Positions 1 to 8,219 of a DNA stretch of 50,529 nucleotides are shown here, in pieces. Position numbers and translations under genes: made by a program. Origin of the DNA: Alicyclobacillus contaminans DSM 17975. Lineage in GTDB: Bacteria > Bacillota > Bacilli > Alicyclobacillales > Alicyclobacillaceae. The notes beneath the pieces were generated by a model that was given only the letters and a program-made list of their open reading frames with translations, did no database searches and was not told where the DNA came from. The stretch lies in the NCBI RefSeq assembly GCF_000429525.1, contig NZ_AUCA01000026.1:1-50529 (forward strand), given 5' to 3'. Numbering within the stretch: position 1 is the stretch's first letter; the number at the start of each line of letters is the position of its first letter.

Positions 1-240
1 TCCACCACCATAGCGGGGTTGAAGAGCCTCAAAGCCTTTCTCGTTAAATGCGTGAATCACATGGCGGACATGTTCCTCCGACAAGTGATAGAGTCGTGCG
101 ATTTCGGGGACCTTCATTCGTTGAGCAGAAGCCAGGACAACCAGTGCTCTACGCACGGAGACCGGATTGGACCCCTTACGGGCAATACGAACCAATCTGT
201 TACCCTCGGCAGGGCTCAATTCACGGACATACAGGCACAT
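1..240 (-). CDS. IS630 family transposase, N-terminal part (runs off window)
   Basis: The first 80 residues of an IS630-type transposase, starting at ATG 240-238 and still open at base 1. It reads MCLYVRELSPAEGNRLVRI and continues into a helix-turn-helix region with VPEIARLYHLSEEHVRHVI, the usual DNA-binding N-terminus of this family, which recognises the terminal repeats. The catalytic DDE domain is not in this fragment; its C-terminal part is seen in the right-hand copy. No good Shine-Dalgarno precedes the ATG. Instead the start codon directly abuts a perfect 26-base hairpin (241-266), which could limit translation. The gene is truncated only because the window ends. Confidence 0.8.
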   Translation of the reverse strand, partial: MCLYVRELSPAEGNRLVRIARKGSNPVSVRRALVVLASAQRMKVPEIARLYHLSEEHVRHVIHAFNEKGFEALQPRYGGG

Positions 241-266
241 GAATATCACCACCGTTGGTGATATTC
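241..266. repeat. Perfect hairpin abutting the transposase start codon
   Basis: An 11-bp inverted repeat (GAATATCACCA and its complement) with a 4-base loop. It ends at the base next to the transposase ATG. In the mRNA the stem occupies the place where a ribosome binding site is expected. Confidence 0.7.
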
Positions 267-305
267 TCCATTCCACTGGTTGATCCTCCACTTTCCTCAA
301 ACTAC

Positions 306-322
306 GTTGCCTGAAGGGGCAC
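306..322. repeat. IS630 terminal inverted repeat (left copy)
   Basis: GTTGCCTGAAGGGGCAC, the exact reverse complement of 50219-50235 (17 of 17 bases). It is followed by TA at 323-324, the expected duplicated target dinucleotide. Confidence 0.8.
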
Positions 323-405
323 TAGCCGTTGGCTTCACCACAGACCCTGCCTCGCCCCCGTTTGCTGTGCTATCATGGGAGGATGGAAAGGCAGGAGGTT
401 CGTAG

Positions 406-1305
406 GTGAAAAGCTACTTGGATTGGTATTCCGACTCGCGAAATCTCCCGCTGGTTTCTGCGGCGGGGCACATTCTGCTGCTGATTGTGTATTTTGTCCT
501 CGCGCGCATTGCGATCCGGATTTCCGTTTCGGCCGTGCACCGCTTGATGAAATCGCAGTTGATGCGATTGGACGAGCGTCGACGAATGACCCTCACTTCC
601 TTGTTGGACAACGTGGTGCGCTACATCATTTACTTCATCTTCGTCGTCGAGGTTTTGACGTCGCTGCACGTGCACGTCGAGACACTGATTGCGGGCGCGG
701 GCATCGCCGGTCTCGCAGTCGGCTTTGGCGCGCAGAGTTTGATTAAAGACATGCTGACGGGGCTGTTCATTTTGTTCGAGGACCAGTATGGCGTCGGCGA
801 TTGCGTAAAAATCAATCAATTCACAGGCACCGTGGAGAGCATCGGACTGCGTTTGACCCGCATTCGGGCGTGGACGGGGGAAGTGGAAATTATTCCGAAT
901 GGCCAGATCCAGCAGGTCACCAACTATTCCCGGCACAATTCCCTGGCTGTGATGGACATTCACGTCAACCGCGATGTGGATTTGAACCGAGCGATGGAGG
1001 TCATCGCCAACACCATGAAACAGGTCCGGCTGGAGGATGACAACATGCTGCGGGATGCGGAAATCCTCGGTGTCCAGGCGATGGAACAAAACGACATCAT
1101 CATCCGAGTGACCGCCGAGTGCCAGCCGATGACCCACGCTGCCGTACAGCGATTGGCTTACCAGCGCATCAAGGAAGCGTTCGACCGAGAGGGCATCGAG
1201 ACGCCGCTGCAGCGGCATGTCATACGGATTGAATCGTCCGCCGGTCCTGCGGCGGGGCCCGTGCCGAAGACCGCGGACGGACGGCAAACAGGAGGGGTTT
1301 CATGA
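406..1305 (+). CDS. MscS family mechanosensitive ion channel
   Basis: A small-conductance mechanosensitive channel of 299 residues that opens under membrane tension to release solutes after hypo-osmotic shock. Hydrophobic segments lie near residues 15-40, 65-85 and 90-115. The last is the pore helix, rich in Gly and Ala (AGAGIAGLAVGFGAQSLIKD), followed by the beta domain beginning FEDQYGVGDCVKI, both classic for MscS. The start is GTG 406, with AGGAGG at 393-398. The end overlaps the next ATG by four bases (ATGA), so translation is probably coupled to the DUF951 gene. It is the first gene after the IS end, so its native upstream region may have been displaced. Confidence 0.9.
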   Translation: MKSYLDWYSDSRNLPLVSAAGHILLLIVYFVLARIAIRISVSAVHRLMKSQLMRLDERRRMTLTSLLDNVVRYIIYFIFVVEVLTSLHVHVETLIAGAGIAGLAVGFGAQSLIKDMLTGLFILFEDQYGVGDCVKINQFTGTVESIGLRLTRIRAWTGEVEIIPNGQIQQVTNYSRHNSLAVMDIHVNRDVDLNRAMEVIANTMKQVRLEDDNMLRDAEILGVQAMEQNDIIIRVTAECQPMTHAAVQRLAYQRIKEAFDREGIETPLQRHVIRIESSAGPAAGPVPKTADGRQTGGVS

Positions 1306-1514
1306 CCATTTCCTACAGTTTGGGAGACACCGTCCAGCTCAAGAAGCCGCACGCGTGCGGTGCCAACGAATGGGTGGTCATTCGCCTCGGCATGGATATT
1401 CGCGTGAAATGCGCCAAGTGTGGCCACAGTGTGCTGATTCCGCGCGCTCGGTTTGACCGGATTGTCCGAAAACTGCTGAAAGCCGCCGAAGGGGGAATGG
1501 CAGATGATCGTTAA
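1302..1514 (+). CDS. yyzM: DUF951 family protein (YyzM-like)
   Basis: A 70-residue protein of the DUF951 family, found next to ychF in many Bacillales. It carries a HACG motif near residue 17 and a CAKCGH knuckle near residue 39, which together could bind one zinc; this is an inference from the cysteine spacing. Its function is not established. The start ATG lies inside the mscS stop, with GGAGGGG just upstream, and its own end overlaps the start of the oxidoreductase gene. The three genes therefore form one coupled unit. Confidence 0.85.
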   Translation: MTISYSLGDTVQLKKPHACGANEWVVIRLGMDIRVKCAKCGHSVLIPRARFDRIVRKLLKAAEGGMADDR

Positions 1515-3501
1515 AACCGCCTGTCCCTTGGATTGTTGGGACGCCTGCAGCATGCTTGCGGAGGTGGAGGACGGGGCAATCCGTCGTCTGTCGGGCGATC
1601 CGAATCACCCCGTCACCCAGGGGTTCATCTGCAACAAGGGGAGTCGGTTGAAAGACCGCCGGGATCACCCCGACAGAATCGTGCATCCGCTGAAAAAGGT
1701 GGAAGGACAGTGGCAACCGGTATCGTGGGACGAAGCGCTCGACGAAATTGCCGGGCTTGTGCGAGAAGTCCTCGACCGCCACGGGCATCATGCTATCCTT
1801 CACGCGTACGACTGGGGATCTGGCACCGTACTGAAAAACCTGAATCAGCGCTTTTTTTATTTGCTTGGTGGCTGCTCGGAGACGGTGGGCAGTCTGTGCT
1901 GGGATGCAGGGATTGAGGCGCAGCGTTACGATTTCGGCCAGGCGCGCAGCCATGCTCCGAACGACCTGTGCAACGCCAGAGGCATCGTGGTCTGGGGGCG
2001 GAACGCCAGTGTCACCAACATTCATCTGATTCCGTTTCTGAAGCGGGCGTTGAAAGACGGGGCCCGATTGGCGGTGGTCAATCCCTTGCCCATTGAGTTG
2101 GGCGAGCGGGCGGAGTTGGTGGTGGCGCCGAGGCCCGGATCGGACGCGCTGTTGGCGCTTGGCGTCCTGAAACTGTGCAAGGCGCAGGGGTGGGTTGATG
2201 AGGCGTTTGTGCAACAATGGTCGATTGGATGGCCGGAATTGTCGGCGTATCTCGACGAACTGTCGCTGGACGACGTGGTCAGCGGCACCGATGTTCCGCT
2301 CTCGCAGTTGAATGCACTGGCCGCTTTCTACGGCTGTCAGAAACCCGTCTCGACGATATTGGGCCTTGGTATGCAGCGGTATCCCGGTGGCGGCAACGCC
2401 ATCCGCGCCATCGATGCGTTGGCGGCAGCCACAGGTCACGTTGGCGTCCCCGGAGGCGGGGTCCAGTACGCAAACCGGCAAATGACGGAGTTTCTGAACG
2501 AGGAGGCCATTGCGAACCGGAGTGCGGCGAATGTCCGAACGTTTTCACGCGGACAACAGGCGAGTGAGATCCGCTCGGCCAATCCGCCCGTGGAACTGAT
2601 GTTTGTGACGCGGACGAATCCAGCCGTGCAGGTACCGGACACCGCGCGTTTGGTGGAGGCGTATCGGTCCATCCGCAGCATTGTCGCCATCGATCAATTC
2701 ATGACGAAGACGGCAGAACTGGCCGACTACTTTCTGCCCTGTACCAATGTGCTCGAAGAAGAGGATTTCGTATTTTCCACCATGTGGCATCCGTATGTGA
2801 CGTACATTCACCCGGTGCTGCCGCCGCGCGGAGAGGCCAAGCCGGACTGGTGGATTTTCGCTGAACTGGCGGATCGACTGGGATTCGGTTCGGAGATGCG
2901 CCGACCACTGGATGCGTGGATGGAGGCCGTGCTAGAACCGTTGAAACCGTACGGGGTAACGCTGGACACCTTGAAGGAGCGCGGGACGATTCGCCTGCCG
3001 CTGCCCGACGTTCCCTGGCAGGACCGTCAGTTTGCAACGCCGTCCGGCAAATTTGAATTTGTCTCGGCGCGGGCTCAAGCGGAAGGCCACAGCGCGCACG
3101 CGGTCTACATCCCGCCGCAGGAAATCGGACGCGGCAGGCATCCGTACGCGCTGTTGACGATTCATCCGCGGGTGTCCGAGAACTCGCAGCACCGGTTGGC
3201 GCCGAACCTGCCACACATCCCGAGTTTGGACGTACCGCCGGCCGTGGCGGAGCAAACGGGCGTACAGCACGGCGGTTTGGCACGGTTGTTCAACGATCGC
3301 GCGGAGCTGATTGTGCGCGTGCAAATTCGCGAAGGTGGGCATCCGCGTGCGGTGAAACTGGAATCCGGCTGGTGGGGGCAGGGCATCACCGTGAATCATT
3401 TCACCTCCGTTCGTTCAGCGGATCTTGGGGATCAGACCGCTCAGTACGATTGCGCGGTCAGTCTGGAGCCGGTGGTCGACGCGGAAGGTTTGGCGAGATA
3501 A
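1504..3501 (+). CDS. yyaE: Molybdopterin-dependent oxidoreductase, YyaE-like
   Basis: A 665-residue member of the DMSO-reductase superfamily, which uses bis-molybdopterin guanine dinucleotide and an N-terminal [4Fe-4S] cluster. The cluster ligands are visible as Cys7, Cys11, Cys15 and Cys43 (CPLDCWDAC and FICNKG). Cys132, in GSLCWDAG, is a candidate molybdenum ligand. The C-terminal molybdopterin dinucleotide-binding domain occupies about residues 530-660. There is no Tat signal, so the enzyme is predicted to be cytoplasmic. The position before ychF matches yyaE of B. subtilis. The physiological substrate is unknown. It needs cofactor made by the MoaA pathway; a moaA gene is present at 42182. 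Confidence 0.88.
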   Translation: MIVKTACPLDCWDACSMLAEVEDGAIRRLSGDPNHPVTQGFICNKGSRLKDRRDHPDRIVHPLKKVEGQWQPVSWDEALDEIAGLVREVLDRHGHHAILHAYDWGSGTVLKNLNQRFFYLLGGCSETVGSLCWDAGIEAQRYDFGQARSHAPNDLCNARGIVVWGRNASVTNIHLIPFLKRALKDGARLAVVNPLPIELGERAELVVAPRPGSDALLALGVLKLCKAQGWVDEAFVQQWSIGWPELSAYLDELSLDDVVSGTDVPLSQLNALAAFYGCQKPVSTILGLGMQRYPGGGNAIRAIDALAAATGHVGVPGGGVQYANRQMTEFLNEEAIANRSAANVRTFSRGQQASEIRSANPPVELMFVTRTNPAVQVPDTARLVEAYRSIRSIVAIDQFMTKTAELADYFLPCTNVLEEEDFVFSTMWHPYVTYIHPVLPPRGEAKPDWWIFAELADRLGFGSEMRRPLDAWMEAVLEPLKPYGVTLDTLKERGTIRLPLPDVPWQDRQFATPSGKFEFVSARAQAEGHSAHAVYIPPQEIGRGRHPYALLTIHPRVSENSQHRLAPNLPHIPSLDVPPAVAEQTGVQHGGLARLFNDRAELIVRVQIREGGHPRAVKLESGWWGQGITVNHFTSVRSADLGDQTAQYDCAVSLEPVVDAEGLAR

Positions 3502-3503
3502 GA

Positions 3504-3526
3504 GAAAAAGAGCCCGCCGAGGGCTC
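3504..3526 (-). terminator. Intrinsic terminator on the minus strand
   Basis: A stem of GAGCCC (3510-3515) and GGGCTC (3521-3526). On the minus strand it is followed by TTTTTCTC, so it ends transcription of the small gene at 3567-3686. It may also slow convergent transcription from yyaE. Confidence 0.65.
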
Positions 3527-3566
3527 CCGGATATACGAATATAAGTTCAGACAATTCACCGGATGG

Positions 3567-3686
3567 TCAGGAAGCGCAGTTCAGGGTAGCGCTCGACGGC
3601 TTGTTCGGCGCGAGCATTTCGGCCGCCAAGGCTTTTGTCGGAACTTTGCGCACCCGCAATTTACGCAGCAAACGCCGAAGCATCAT
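3567..3686 (-). CDS. Small cationic protein of 39 residues
   Basis: A short gene read on the minus strand between yyaE and ychF. It starts ATG ATG at 3686/3683, with a strong AAGGAGGTG at 3699-3691, and is followed by an intrinsic terminator. The product begins MMLRRLLRKLRVRKVPTKA and is strongly basic in its first half, forming a possible amphipathic helix; the second half is neutral. No family is recognised. The signal set (ribosome binding site, start, stop, terminator) is what supports it, since the length alone would not. It could be a membrane- or nucleic-acid-binding peptide. Confidence 0.6.
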   Translation of the reverse strand: MMLRRLLRKLRVRKVPTKALAAEMLAPNKPSSATLNCAS

Positions 3687-3822
3687 GAAACACCTCCTTG
3701 CTGTTCTTAGTTTGCCATAGATGGACGTTTGTATCCATACGGACATTTTGCCGAAGCGGCAGGTGTCACGGCGTTCTGGTGCATGCGCTGTGCACAACGG
3801 TATGAAAGTCTGCTGAAGGTCA

Positions 3823-3851
3823 TTGTTTCGGTGTTTCGCTTTCACTATAAT
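3823..3851 (+). promoter_or_regulatory. SigA-type promoter of ychF
   Basis: TTGTTT (3823-3828), a 17-base spacer and a perfect TATAAT (3846-3851), 33 bases before the ychF start. Confidence 0.75.
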
Positions 3852-3884
3852 GGGGCAAGCAACGCGTTGGAAAGAGGTGCTGAC

Positions 3885-4985
3885 ATGCCATTGCAGGCAG
3901 GGATTGTCGGATTGCCGAATGTCGGGAAATCCACACTGTTCAATGCTATCACACGGGCGGGGGCCGAGGCGGCCAATTATCCGTTCTGCACGATAGATCC
4001 GAACGTGGGCGTGGTTGAGGTGCCGGATCCGAGGTTGCAGGCGCTGGCGGAAATTGTCCATCCGCGCCGCATCGTCCCAACCGCCTTTGAATTCGTGGAT
4101 ATTGCCGGATTGGTTGCGGGCGCGAGCAAGGGGGAGGGGCTTGGCAACAAGTTCCTCGGCCACATCCGTGAGGTGGACGCCATCGTCCATGTGGTCCGGT
4201 GCTTCGAAAATGGAGACATCACGCATGTTTCCGGCTCTGTGGATCCCATCCGCGACATAGAGACGATTGATTTGGAATTGATCCTGGCGGACCTGGAGTC
4301 GGTCCAGAAGCGTCTGGAAAAAACGCGCAAGAGCATGAAGTCGGGAGACAAGCGGTTCGCCGTGGAGGCCGCAGCGCTGGAACGGCTGGTGGCCGCCTTT
4401 GAGGAAGGCAAGCCTGCGCGCTCCGTGGATCTTTCCGATGAAGAGCGGGAACTGCTTCGGGATTTGCCGCTGTTGACCGCCAAACCCGTGCTGTACGCGG
4501 CGAATGTGGGAGAAGACGACGTTGCGAATCCGGAGGCCAATGTCCACTTGGCCCGCGTGCGCGAGCGTGCGGCCGCCGAACAGGCTGAGGTGGTGGTGAT
4601 CTGTGCCCAGCTGGAAGCGGAGATTGCGGAATTGGACGGAGACGACCGGGCGGCGTTCCTCGCAGATCTGGGATTGGCCGAATCCGGCCTGGATAAGTTG
4701 ATTCGCGCGGCGTATTCGCTGCTGGGTCTCATCACCTACTTCACGGCAGGTGAACCGGAAGTCCGCGCCTGGACCATTCGTCGCGGAACCAAGGCGCCTC
4801 AGGCCGCTGGTGTCATTCACTCCGATTTCGAGCGCGGATTCATTCGGGCCGAGGTGGTGGCCTATGACGACCTGGTTACGGCGGGATCGTTCACCGCAGC
4901 GAAGGAAGCCGGGAAGTTCCGGCTGGAAGGCAAGGACTACGTGGTGCAGGACGGAGATGTGATGCATTTCCGGTTTAACGTATAA
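3885..4985 (+). CDS. ychF: Redox-regulated ATPase YchF/OLA1
   Basis: A universally conserved P-loop NTPase of the OBG family that prefers ATP and associates with ribosomes and stress responses. The length, 366 residues, is the family norm when ATG 3885 is used; that start has AAAGAGGTG upstream. The frame is open further 5', but the extra residues lie upstream of the promoter. The G1 loop is GLPNVGKST (residues 9-17), the DxxG-type switch is DIAGLV near residue 71, and NVGE stands in place of the usual NKxD. A C-terminal TGS domain covers about residues 280-366. It is followed by the rpsF operon, as in B. subtilis. Confidence 0.95.
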   Translation: MPLQAGIVGLPNVGKSTLFNAITRAGAEAANYPFCTIDPNVGVVEVPDPRLQALAEIVHPRRIVPTAFEFVDIAGLVAGASKGEGLGNKFLGHIREVDAIVHVVRCFENGDITHVSGSVDPIRDIETIDLELILADLESVQKRLEKTRKSMKSGDKRFAVEAAALERLVAAFEEGKPARSVDLSDEERELLRDLPLLTAKPVLYAANVGEDDVANPEANVHLARVRERAAAEQAEVVVICAQLEAEIAELDGDDRAAFLADLGLAESGLDKLIRAAYSLLGLITYFTAGEPEVRAWTIRRGTKAPQAAGVIHSDFERGFIRAEVVAYDDLVTAGSFTAAKEAGKFRLEGKDYVVQDGDVMHFRFNV

Positions 4986-4990
4986 ATTTC

Positions 4991-5019
4991 TTGCTGTTTT
5001 GCCATGGGCGTGTTAACAT
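4991..5019 (+). promoter_or_regulatory. Probable promoter of the rpsF-ssb-rpsR operon
   Basis: TTGCTG (4991-4996), 17 bases, TAACAT (5014-5019). This gives a leader of about 75 bases before rpsF. Confidence 0.45.
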
Positions 5020-5058
5020 ATAGCCTTGGCACGTTCCATCGTGCACACCTGCCTTGCT

Positions 5059-5085
5059 CAATCCGAGGGATTGGGCCGCAGCCCA
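5059..5085 (+). promoter_or_regulatory. Paired hairpins in the rpsF leader (possible S6:S18 binding site)
   Basis: Two short stems share bases 5072-5073: CAATCC/GGATTG around GAG, and TGGGC/GCCCA around CGCA, directly before AGGAGGTG. S6:S18 autoregulatory leaders are known upstream of rpsF in many bacteria. Assignment to that motif is an inference from position and from the CCGAGG and CCGC elements. Confidence 0.4.
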
Positions 5086-5102
5086 TGAGGAGGTGAAATC
5101 GC

Positions 5103-5390
5103 GTGCGCCAGTATGAAACGATGTACATCTTGAAGCCAGAGCTCGAGGCGGAGGAAATCAAGGAATTGGTGGACAAGTACCAAGCCCTCGTCACCGAGCA
5201 CGGCGGCCAGATCACCGAACTTCAGGAGATGGGGAAACGCCGCTTGGCTTACGAGATCAATCGGAACCGCGAAGGCTATTACGTGCTCATGCAGTTCTCC
5301 GCAGACACGGACCTGACTCGCGAGCTGGAACGCGTGTTGAGACTCGAAGACCGGGTTCTTCGTTATCTCACCGTGCGTTTAGGCGAATAG
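5103..5390 (+). CDS. rpsF: 30S ribosomal protein S6
   Basis: S6, 95 residues, normal length. It begins MRQYETMYILKPELEAEE and has the ferredoxin-like fold pattern of this protein, which pairs with S18 on the platform of the 30S subunit. The start is GTG 5103, with AGGAGGTG at 5088-5095. It heads the rpsF-ssb-rpsR operon, in which S6 and S18 flank the single-stranded DNA-binding protein gene. Confidence 0.97.
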   Translation: MRQYETMYILKPELEAEEIKELVDKYQALVTEHGGQITELQEMGKRRLAYEINRNREGYYVLMQFSADTDLTRELERVLRLEDRVLRYLTVRLGE

Positions 5391-5410
5391 ATCTCGTTGG
5401 AGGGGTATGC

Positions 5411-5881
5411 ATGCTAAACCGGGTGATTTTGATTGGCCGTTTGACCCAGGATCCTGAGCTCCGGTACACCAATTCCGGTACGGCGGTGGCGTCGTTCGGC
5501 TTGGCGGTCGACAGACCTCGGCCAAACCAAAACGGCGAACGCGAGACGGACTTCATCAACATTGTTGTATGGCAAAAGCAGGCCGAACTGTGTGCACAGT
5601 ATCTGCACAAGGGTCGGTTGGCTGCGGTGGACGGACGGTTGCAGATTCGCACCTACGAAAATCGCGATGGCCAGAAAGTTCGTGTGGCGGAAGTCGTGGC
5701 GGAAACGGTGCGGTTCTTGGATAGAGGGGATCAGGCGGGGAGCAGCGGCGGCGGGATGCCGGTTTCCGGCGGAGCGCGCGTCACTCCGGGGGAAAGCAGG
5801 CGTACTCCACGGTTTGAGGATGATCCATTTGCGGACGACAGCCAGACCATCGACATTTCAGAAGACGATTTGCCATTCTGA
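5411..5881 (+). CDS. ssb: Single-stranded DNA-binding protein
   Basis: SSB, 156 residues, which coats single-stranded DNA in replication, recombination and repair. The N-terminal OB fold (about residues 1-105) begins MLNRVILIGRLTQDPELRY. A Gly-rich linker follows, then the acidic tip DISEDDLPF, which recruits partner proteins. The start ATG 5411 has GGAGGGG upstream. It sits between rpsF and rpsR as in most Firmicutes and is probably the main SsbA-type paralogue. Confidence 0.97.
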   Translation: MLNRVILIGRLTQDPELRYTNSGTAVASFGLAVDRPRPNQNGERETDFINIVVWQKQAELCAQYLHKGRLAAVDGRLQIRTYENRDGQKVRVAEVVAETVRFLDRGDQAGSSGGGMPVSGGARVTPGESRRTPRFEDDPFADDSQTIDISEDDLPF

Positions 5882-5945
5882 GTGCGGGGGCTCGTCCGGT
5901 CAGGTGTAATCCGATACAGACAAATTACGACGAGGAGTGATTCAC

Positions 5946-6176
5946 ATGCCGCGCAAAGGCCGTGGCGGAAAGCGTCGTAAGGTTTGTCAGTTCTGCGTGG
6001 ACAAGATTGATTTCGCTGATTACAAGGATGTCAATCGTCTGTCAAAGTATCTGACTGACCGCGGCAAGATTTTGCCGAGACGGATTTCCGGAAACTGCGC
6101 ACGTCATCAACGCCAGGTGACGGTTGCCATTAAGCGTGCGCGTCAGGTTGCCCTGATGCCGTACACCACAGAGTGA
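5946..6176 (+). CDS. rpsR: 30S ribosomal protein S18
   Basis: S18, 76 residues, partner of S6 on the 30S platform. The start is ATG 5946, with GAGGAG at 5932-5937. An in-frame GTG at 5937 would overlap that site and is not used. The protein keeps CQFC near residue 15 and a later CARH, so it is the cysteine-containing (zinc-type, C+) form. A strong terminator follows directly. Confidence 0.96.
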   Translation: MPRKGRGGKRRKVCQFCVDKIDFADYKDVNRLSKYLTDRGKILPRRISGNCARHQRQVTVAIKRARQVALMPYTTE

Positions 6177-6183
6177 CAATGAG

Positions 6184-6234
6184 AAGGGCTGTTCCGCAGA
6201 CCATCGCTGGATGGACTGCGAAGCAGCCCTTTTA
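6184..6234 (+). terminator. Intrinsic terminator after rpsR
   Basis: A long stem with outer arms AAGGGCTG (6184-6191) and CAGCCCTT (6224-6231), inner CGCAG/CTGCG and CCATC/GGATGG pairs, then TTTT. Confidence 0.9.
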
Positions 6235-6490
6235 TCATAAAGAATCTGGGGACAGAGCTTGAATGCTCTGCGGGCGCACGATGTCAATCCACGCATTCAT
6301 CCATACGAGTCTTCTCCCCTCCGCTCGACGGACGGTGTTTTCCCAAGGAAGGATGATCCAGACCGGGGCGCTTGTGCAATCCGGGGGCGCGAAGCCGCGG
6401 AAGTCCCTGGGCAGGAAATCGTTTGTTGCGCGTGGAATATGGACATGTTGTCGGTTTCCTGACTTTACCCCATCAGAGGAGGGCATCGCT

Positions 6491-6793
6491 GTGCCGAATA
6501 CGGATCCCCACAAGCAGATTGCCCGCAAACTCCGTTCCATTGAGACAGCGAAAATCGCCTTGATTCAGCAGGTCTCGGATGTGTTTCGAGGCATCCAGAC
6601 AGGAAATGAACGGGAAATGACGGAGGCGCTCGGCGGGTTAGTGGCGATTGCCTACTACATGGGGCAGCAACTCGGCCTGAATCTCGCCGGAGTGGACCGT
6701 CAGGCCGCATCCGGTCTGCCGCAGGGGCTCGAGTATGACGCGGATGCGACGGTGGATTTTTCCGTCGTACAAAGGTATCTCAATTCGAGGTGA
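6491..6793 (+). CDS. MazG-like family protein
   Basis: A 100-residue, mostly helical protein resembling the small MazG-like family that often lies between rpsR and yybS in Bacillales. The recognisable core runs IARKLRSIETAKIALIQQ and then ALGGLVAIAYYMGQQLGL. Full MazG enzymes are nucleoside-triphosphate pyrophosphohydrolases, but this short version does not obviously carry the complete catalytic set, so activity is uncertain. The chosen start is GTG 6491, with GAGGAGGG at 6475-6483. The 250 bases between the rpsR terminator and this start hold no other convincing gene. The end overlaps yybS by four bases. Confidence 0.7.
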   Translation: MPNTDPHKQIARKLRSIETAKIALIQQVSDVFRGIQTGNEREMTEALGGLVAIAYYMGQQLGLNLAGVDRQAASGLPQGLEYDADATVDFSVVQRYLNSR

Positions 6794-7701
6794 AATCATT
6801 GACGTCACCGAATTCCGGCGAGCGGTCCATCCTATTCGCCGCTGCGCTGTTCATTGTTTTGTGCGCCCTGGTGGTGGCCTGGCCGGTAGGGGTGGCGGTG
6901 GTGGGATTGCTGCCCGTACCGCTGGTGGTATTCGCGGCGAAGGGCGTTCGCGTTGGTCCACCGATGATGGCAGCGTTGATTGCTGTTCTGCTGTACGTGC
7001 GCGGCTTTCAATGGGCGGCGCTGTTGATTGGATTGGCAGCCTATTTCATCGGCTGGACCCTGGGAGACGTGTTAAAATGGAGACAACGCCCGTACCACGC
7101 GCTCATCTGGTGCACATTGGTCATTGTGCTGCTGGAGTTGGTCGGATTGGCCGCCTTGAAGAACGCGGGCGTGGACATCTACGGCGAATGGCGGCAGGCG
7201 GTGGTGCAGGCGTTGGTGGATCAGGGCGTCTCGGCCGCTGACGCCCAGGATTTTGGTGCCGTCATGGCGCAACAGTTCCACCTGTTGACCCCCGCGTTGT
7301 TGTGCATACAGGGATTTTTGTTGTCAGTCATCCAGTTGGTGCTGGGGCAGTGGCTGCTCGGCCCGCGCGCCCACGCGACGGGATGGCTGCTTGCGTTCCG
7401 GCTTCCGGCCAGTGTCGCGGGCGTGTATGTGTTGACGGCATTGCTGCAACTGTTCTCTTGGCAAGATATCGCCCCGTTTTGGTGGCAGGCGTGCAGCAAT
7501 GCGTCGCTGATTGCAGAGTTCTTCCTGGGCGTCCAAGGGCTTGCTTGGAGCTGGCGATTGGCGGCGCGAATTGCGAGTCCCGCCGGTCAGTTGTGGATTC
7601 GCTTGCTGCTTCTGATGGTTTCTCCGCTGCCTGTCATCAACAATCTCTTCGTATTGGCAGGTCTGATAGATATCATGAATGGCAGGAAACGTTTCGGATA
7701 G
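6790..7701 (+). CDS. yybS: YybS family membrane protein (DUF2232)
   Basis: A 303-residue integral membrane protein with about seven to eight hydrophobic segments spread over the whole length, matching YybS, which lies before rplI in Bacillales. The start is GTG 6790, overlapping the preceding stop (GTGA), so it is translationally coupled to the MazG-like gene. The biochemical role is not known. The fold resembles small membrane subunits of transport systems, but no substrate can be read from the sequence. Confidence 0.8.
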   Translation: MKSLTSPNSGERSILFAAALFIVLCALVVAWPVGVAVVGLLPVPLVVFAAKGVRVGPPMMAALIAVLLYVRGFQWAALLIGLAAYFIGWTLGDVLKWRQRPYHALIWCTLVIVLLELVGLAALKNAGVDIYGEWRQAVVQALVDQGVSAADAQDFGAVMAQQFHLLTPALLCIQGFLLSVIQLVLGQWLLGPRAHATGWLLAFRLPASVAGVYVLTALLQLFSWQDIAPFWWQACSNASLIAEFFLGVQGLAWSWRLAARIASPAGQLWIRLLLLMVSPLPVINNLFVLAGLIDIMNGRKRFG

Positions 7702-7713
7702 GGGGTAGATGCG

Positions 7714-8157
7714 ATGAAGGTCATCCTGTTGGAAGATGTGAAAGGACAGGGAAAGAAAGGCGAGATCAAGAACGTTTCGGAAGGGTATGCCCGCAATTAT
7801 TTGTTTCCGCGCAATCTCGCGCAGGAAGCAACCGAAGCCAATCTCAAACAGCTGCAGGCGGAGAAGGAAGCGGCACTGCGCCGAGAGGCAGAGGAGCTGC
7901 AGCGGGCGAAGGACCTCGCCAACCGGATGAACGAGCTGCGTGTGCCGGTGACCGCGCAGACCGGCGAAGGCGGCCGACTGTTCGGCGCCATCACGACCAA
8001 GCACATCGCGGATGCGTTGGCCAAACTCGGCTACGACGTGGATAAGCGCAAGATTCAACTGGCGGAGCCCATCAAATCGCTCGGGGGCCACGTGGTTCAT
8101 GTCAAACTGCATCCGGAAGTGACGGCGACCATCCATGTGTTTGTCTCCGCTGAATAA
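7714..8157 (+). CDS. rplI: 50S ribosomal protein L9
   Basis: L9, 147 residues, normal length. The N-terminal rRNA-binding domain begins [19 protein letters not shown] and has [10 protein letters not shown] long connecting helix rich in Glu, Ala and Lys (about residues 42-74) leads to the C-terminal domain. The gene lies between yybS and the replicative helicase as in B. subtilis. Confidence 0.97.
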   Translation: MKVILLEDVKGQGKKGEIKNVSEGYARNYLFPRNLAQEATEANLKQLQAEKEAALRREAEELQRAKDLANRMNELRVPVTAQTGEGGRLFGAITTKHIADALAKLGYDVDKRKIQLAEPIKSLGGHVVHVKLHPEVTATIHVFVSAE

Positions 8158-8219
8158 CCGTTCCATGGGACATCGATGCACGGAACTACGCTGGGAGAAC
8201 GGGAAGAGGGTGTGAGTCC

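Larger units (their letters stand above)
1..322 (-). mobile_element. IS630-type insertion sequence, left copy (partial)
   Basis: This is the end of an insertion sequence whose other end lies beyond the window. It holds the 5' part of a transposase gene on the minus strand and finishes at a terminal repeat (306-322) that abuts a TA at 323-324. TA is the known target of IS630/Tc1-mariner elements. The same 17-bp repeat, inverted, opens the IS copy at 50219, so both copies are probably the same element in the same orientation. The unique flank starts at about 325, just upstream of the MscS gene. Confidence 0.8.

Noticed and set aside
3729-3884. Longer YchF with 52 extra N-terminal residues
   Set aside because: The extension lies upstream of the TATAAT promoter. 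ATG 3885 has a ribosome binding site and gives exactly the family length.
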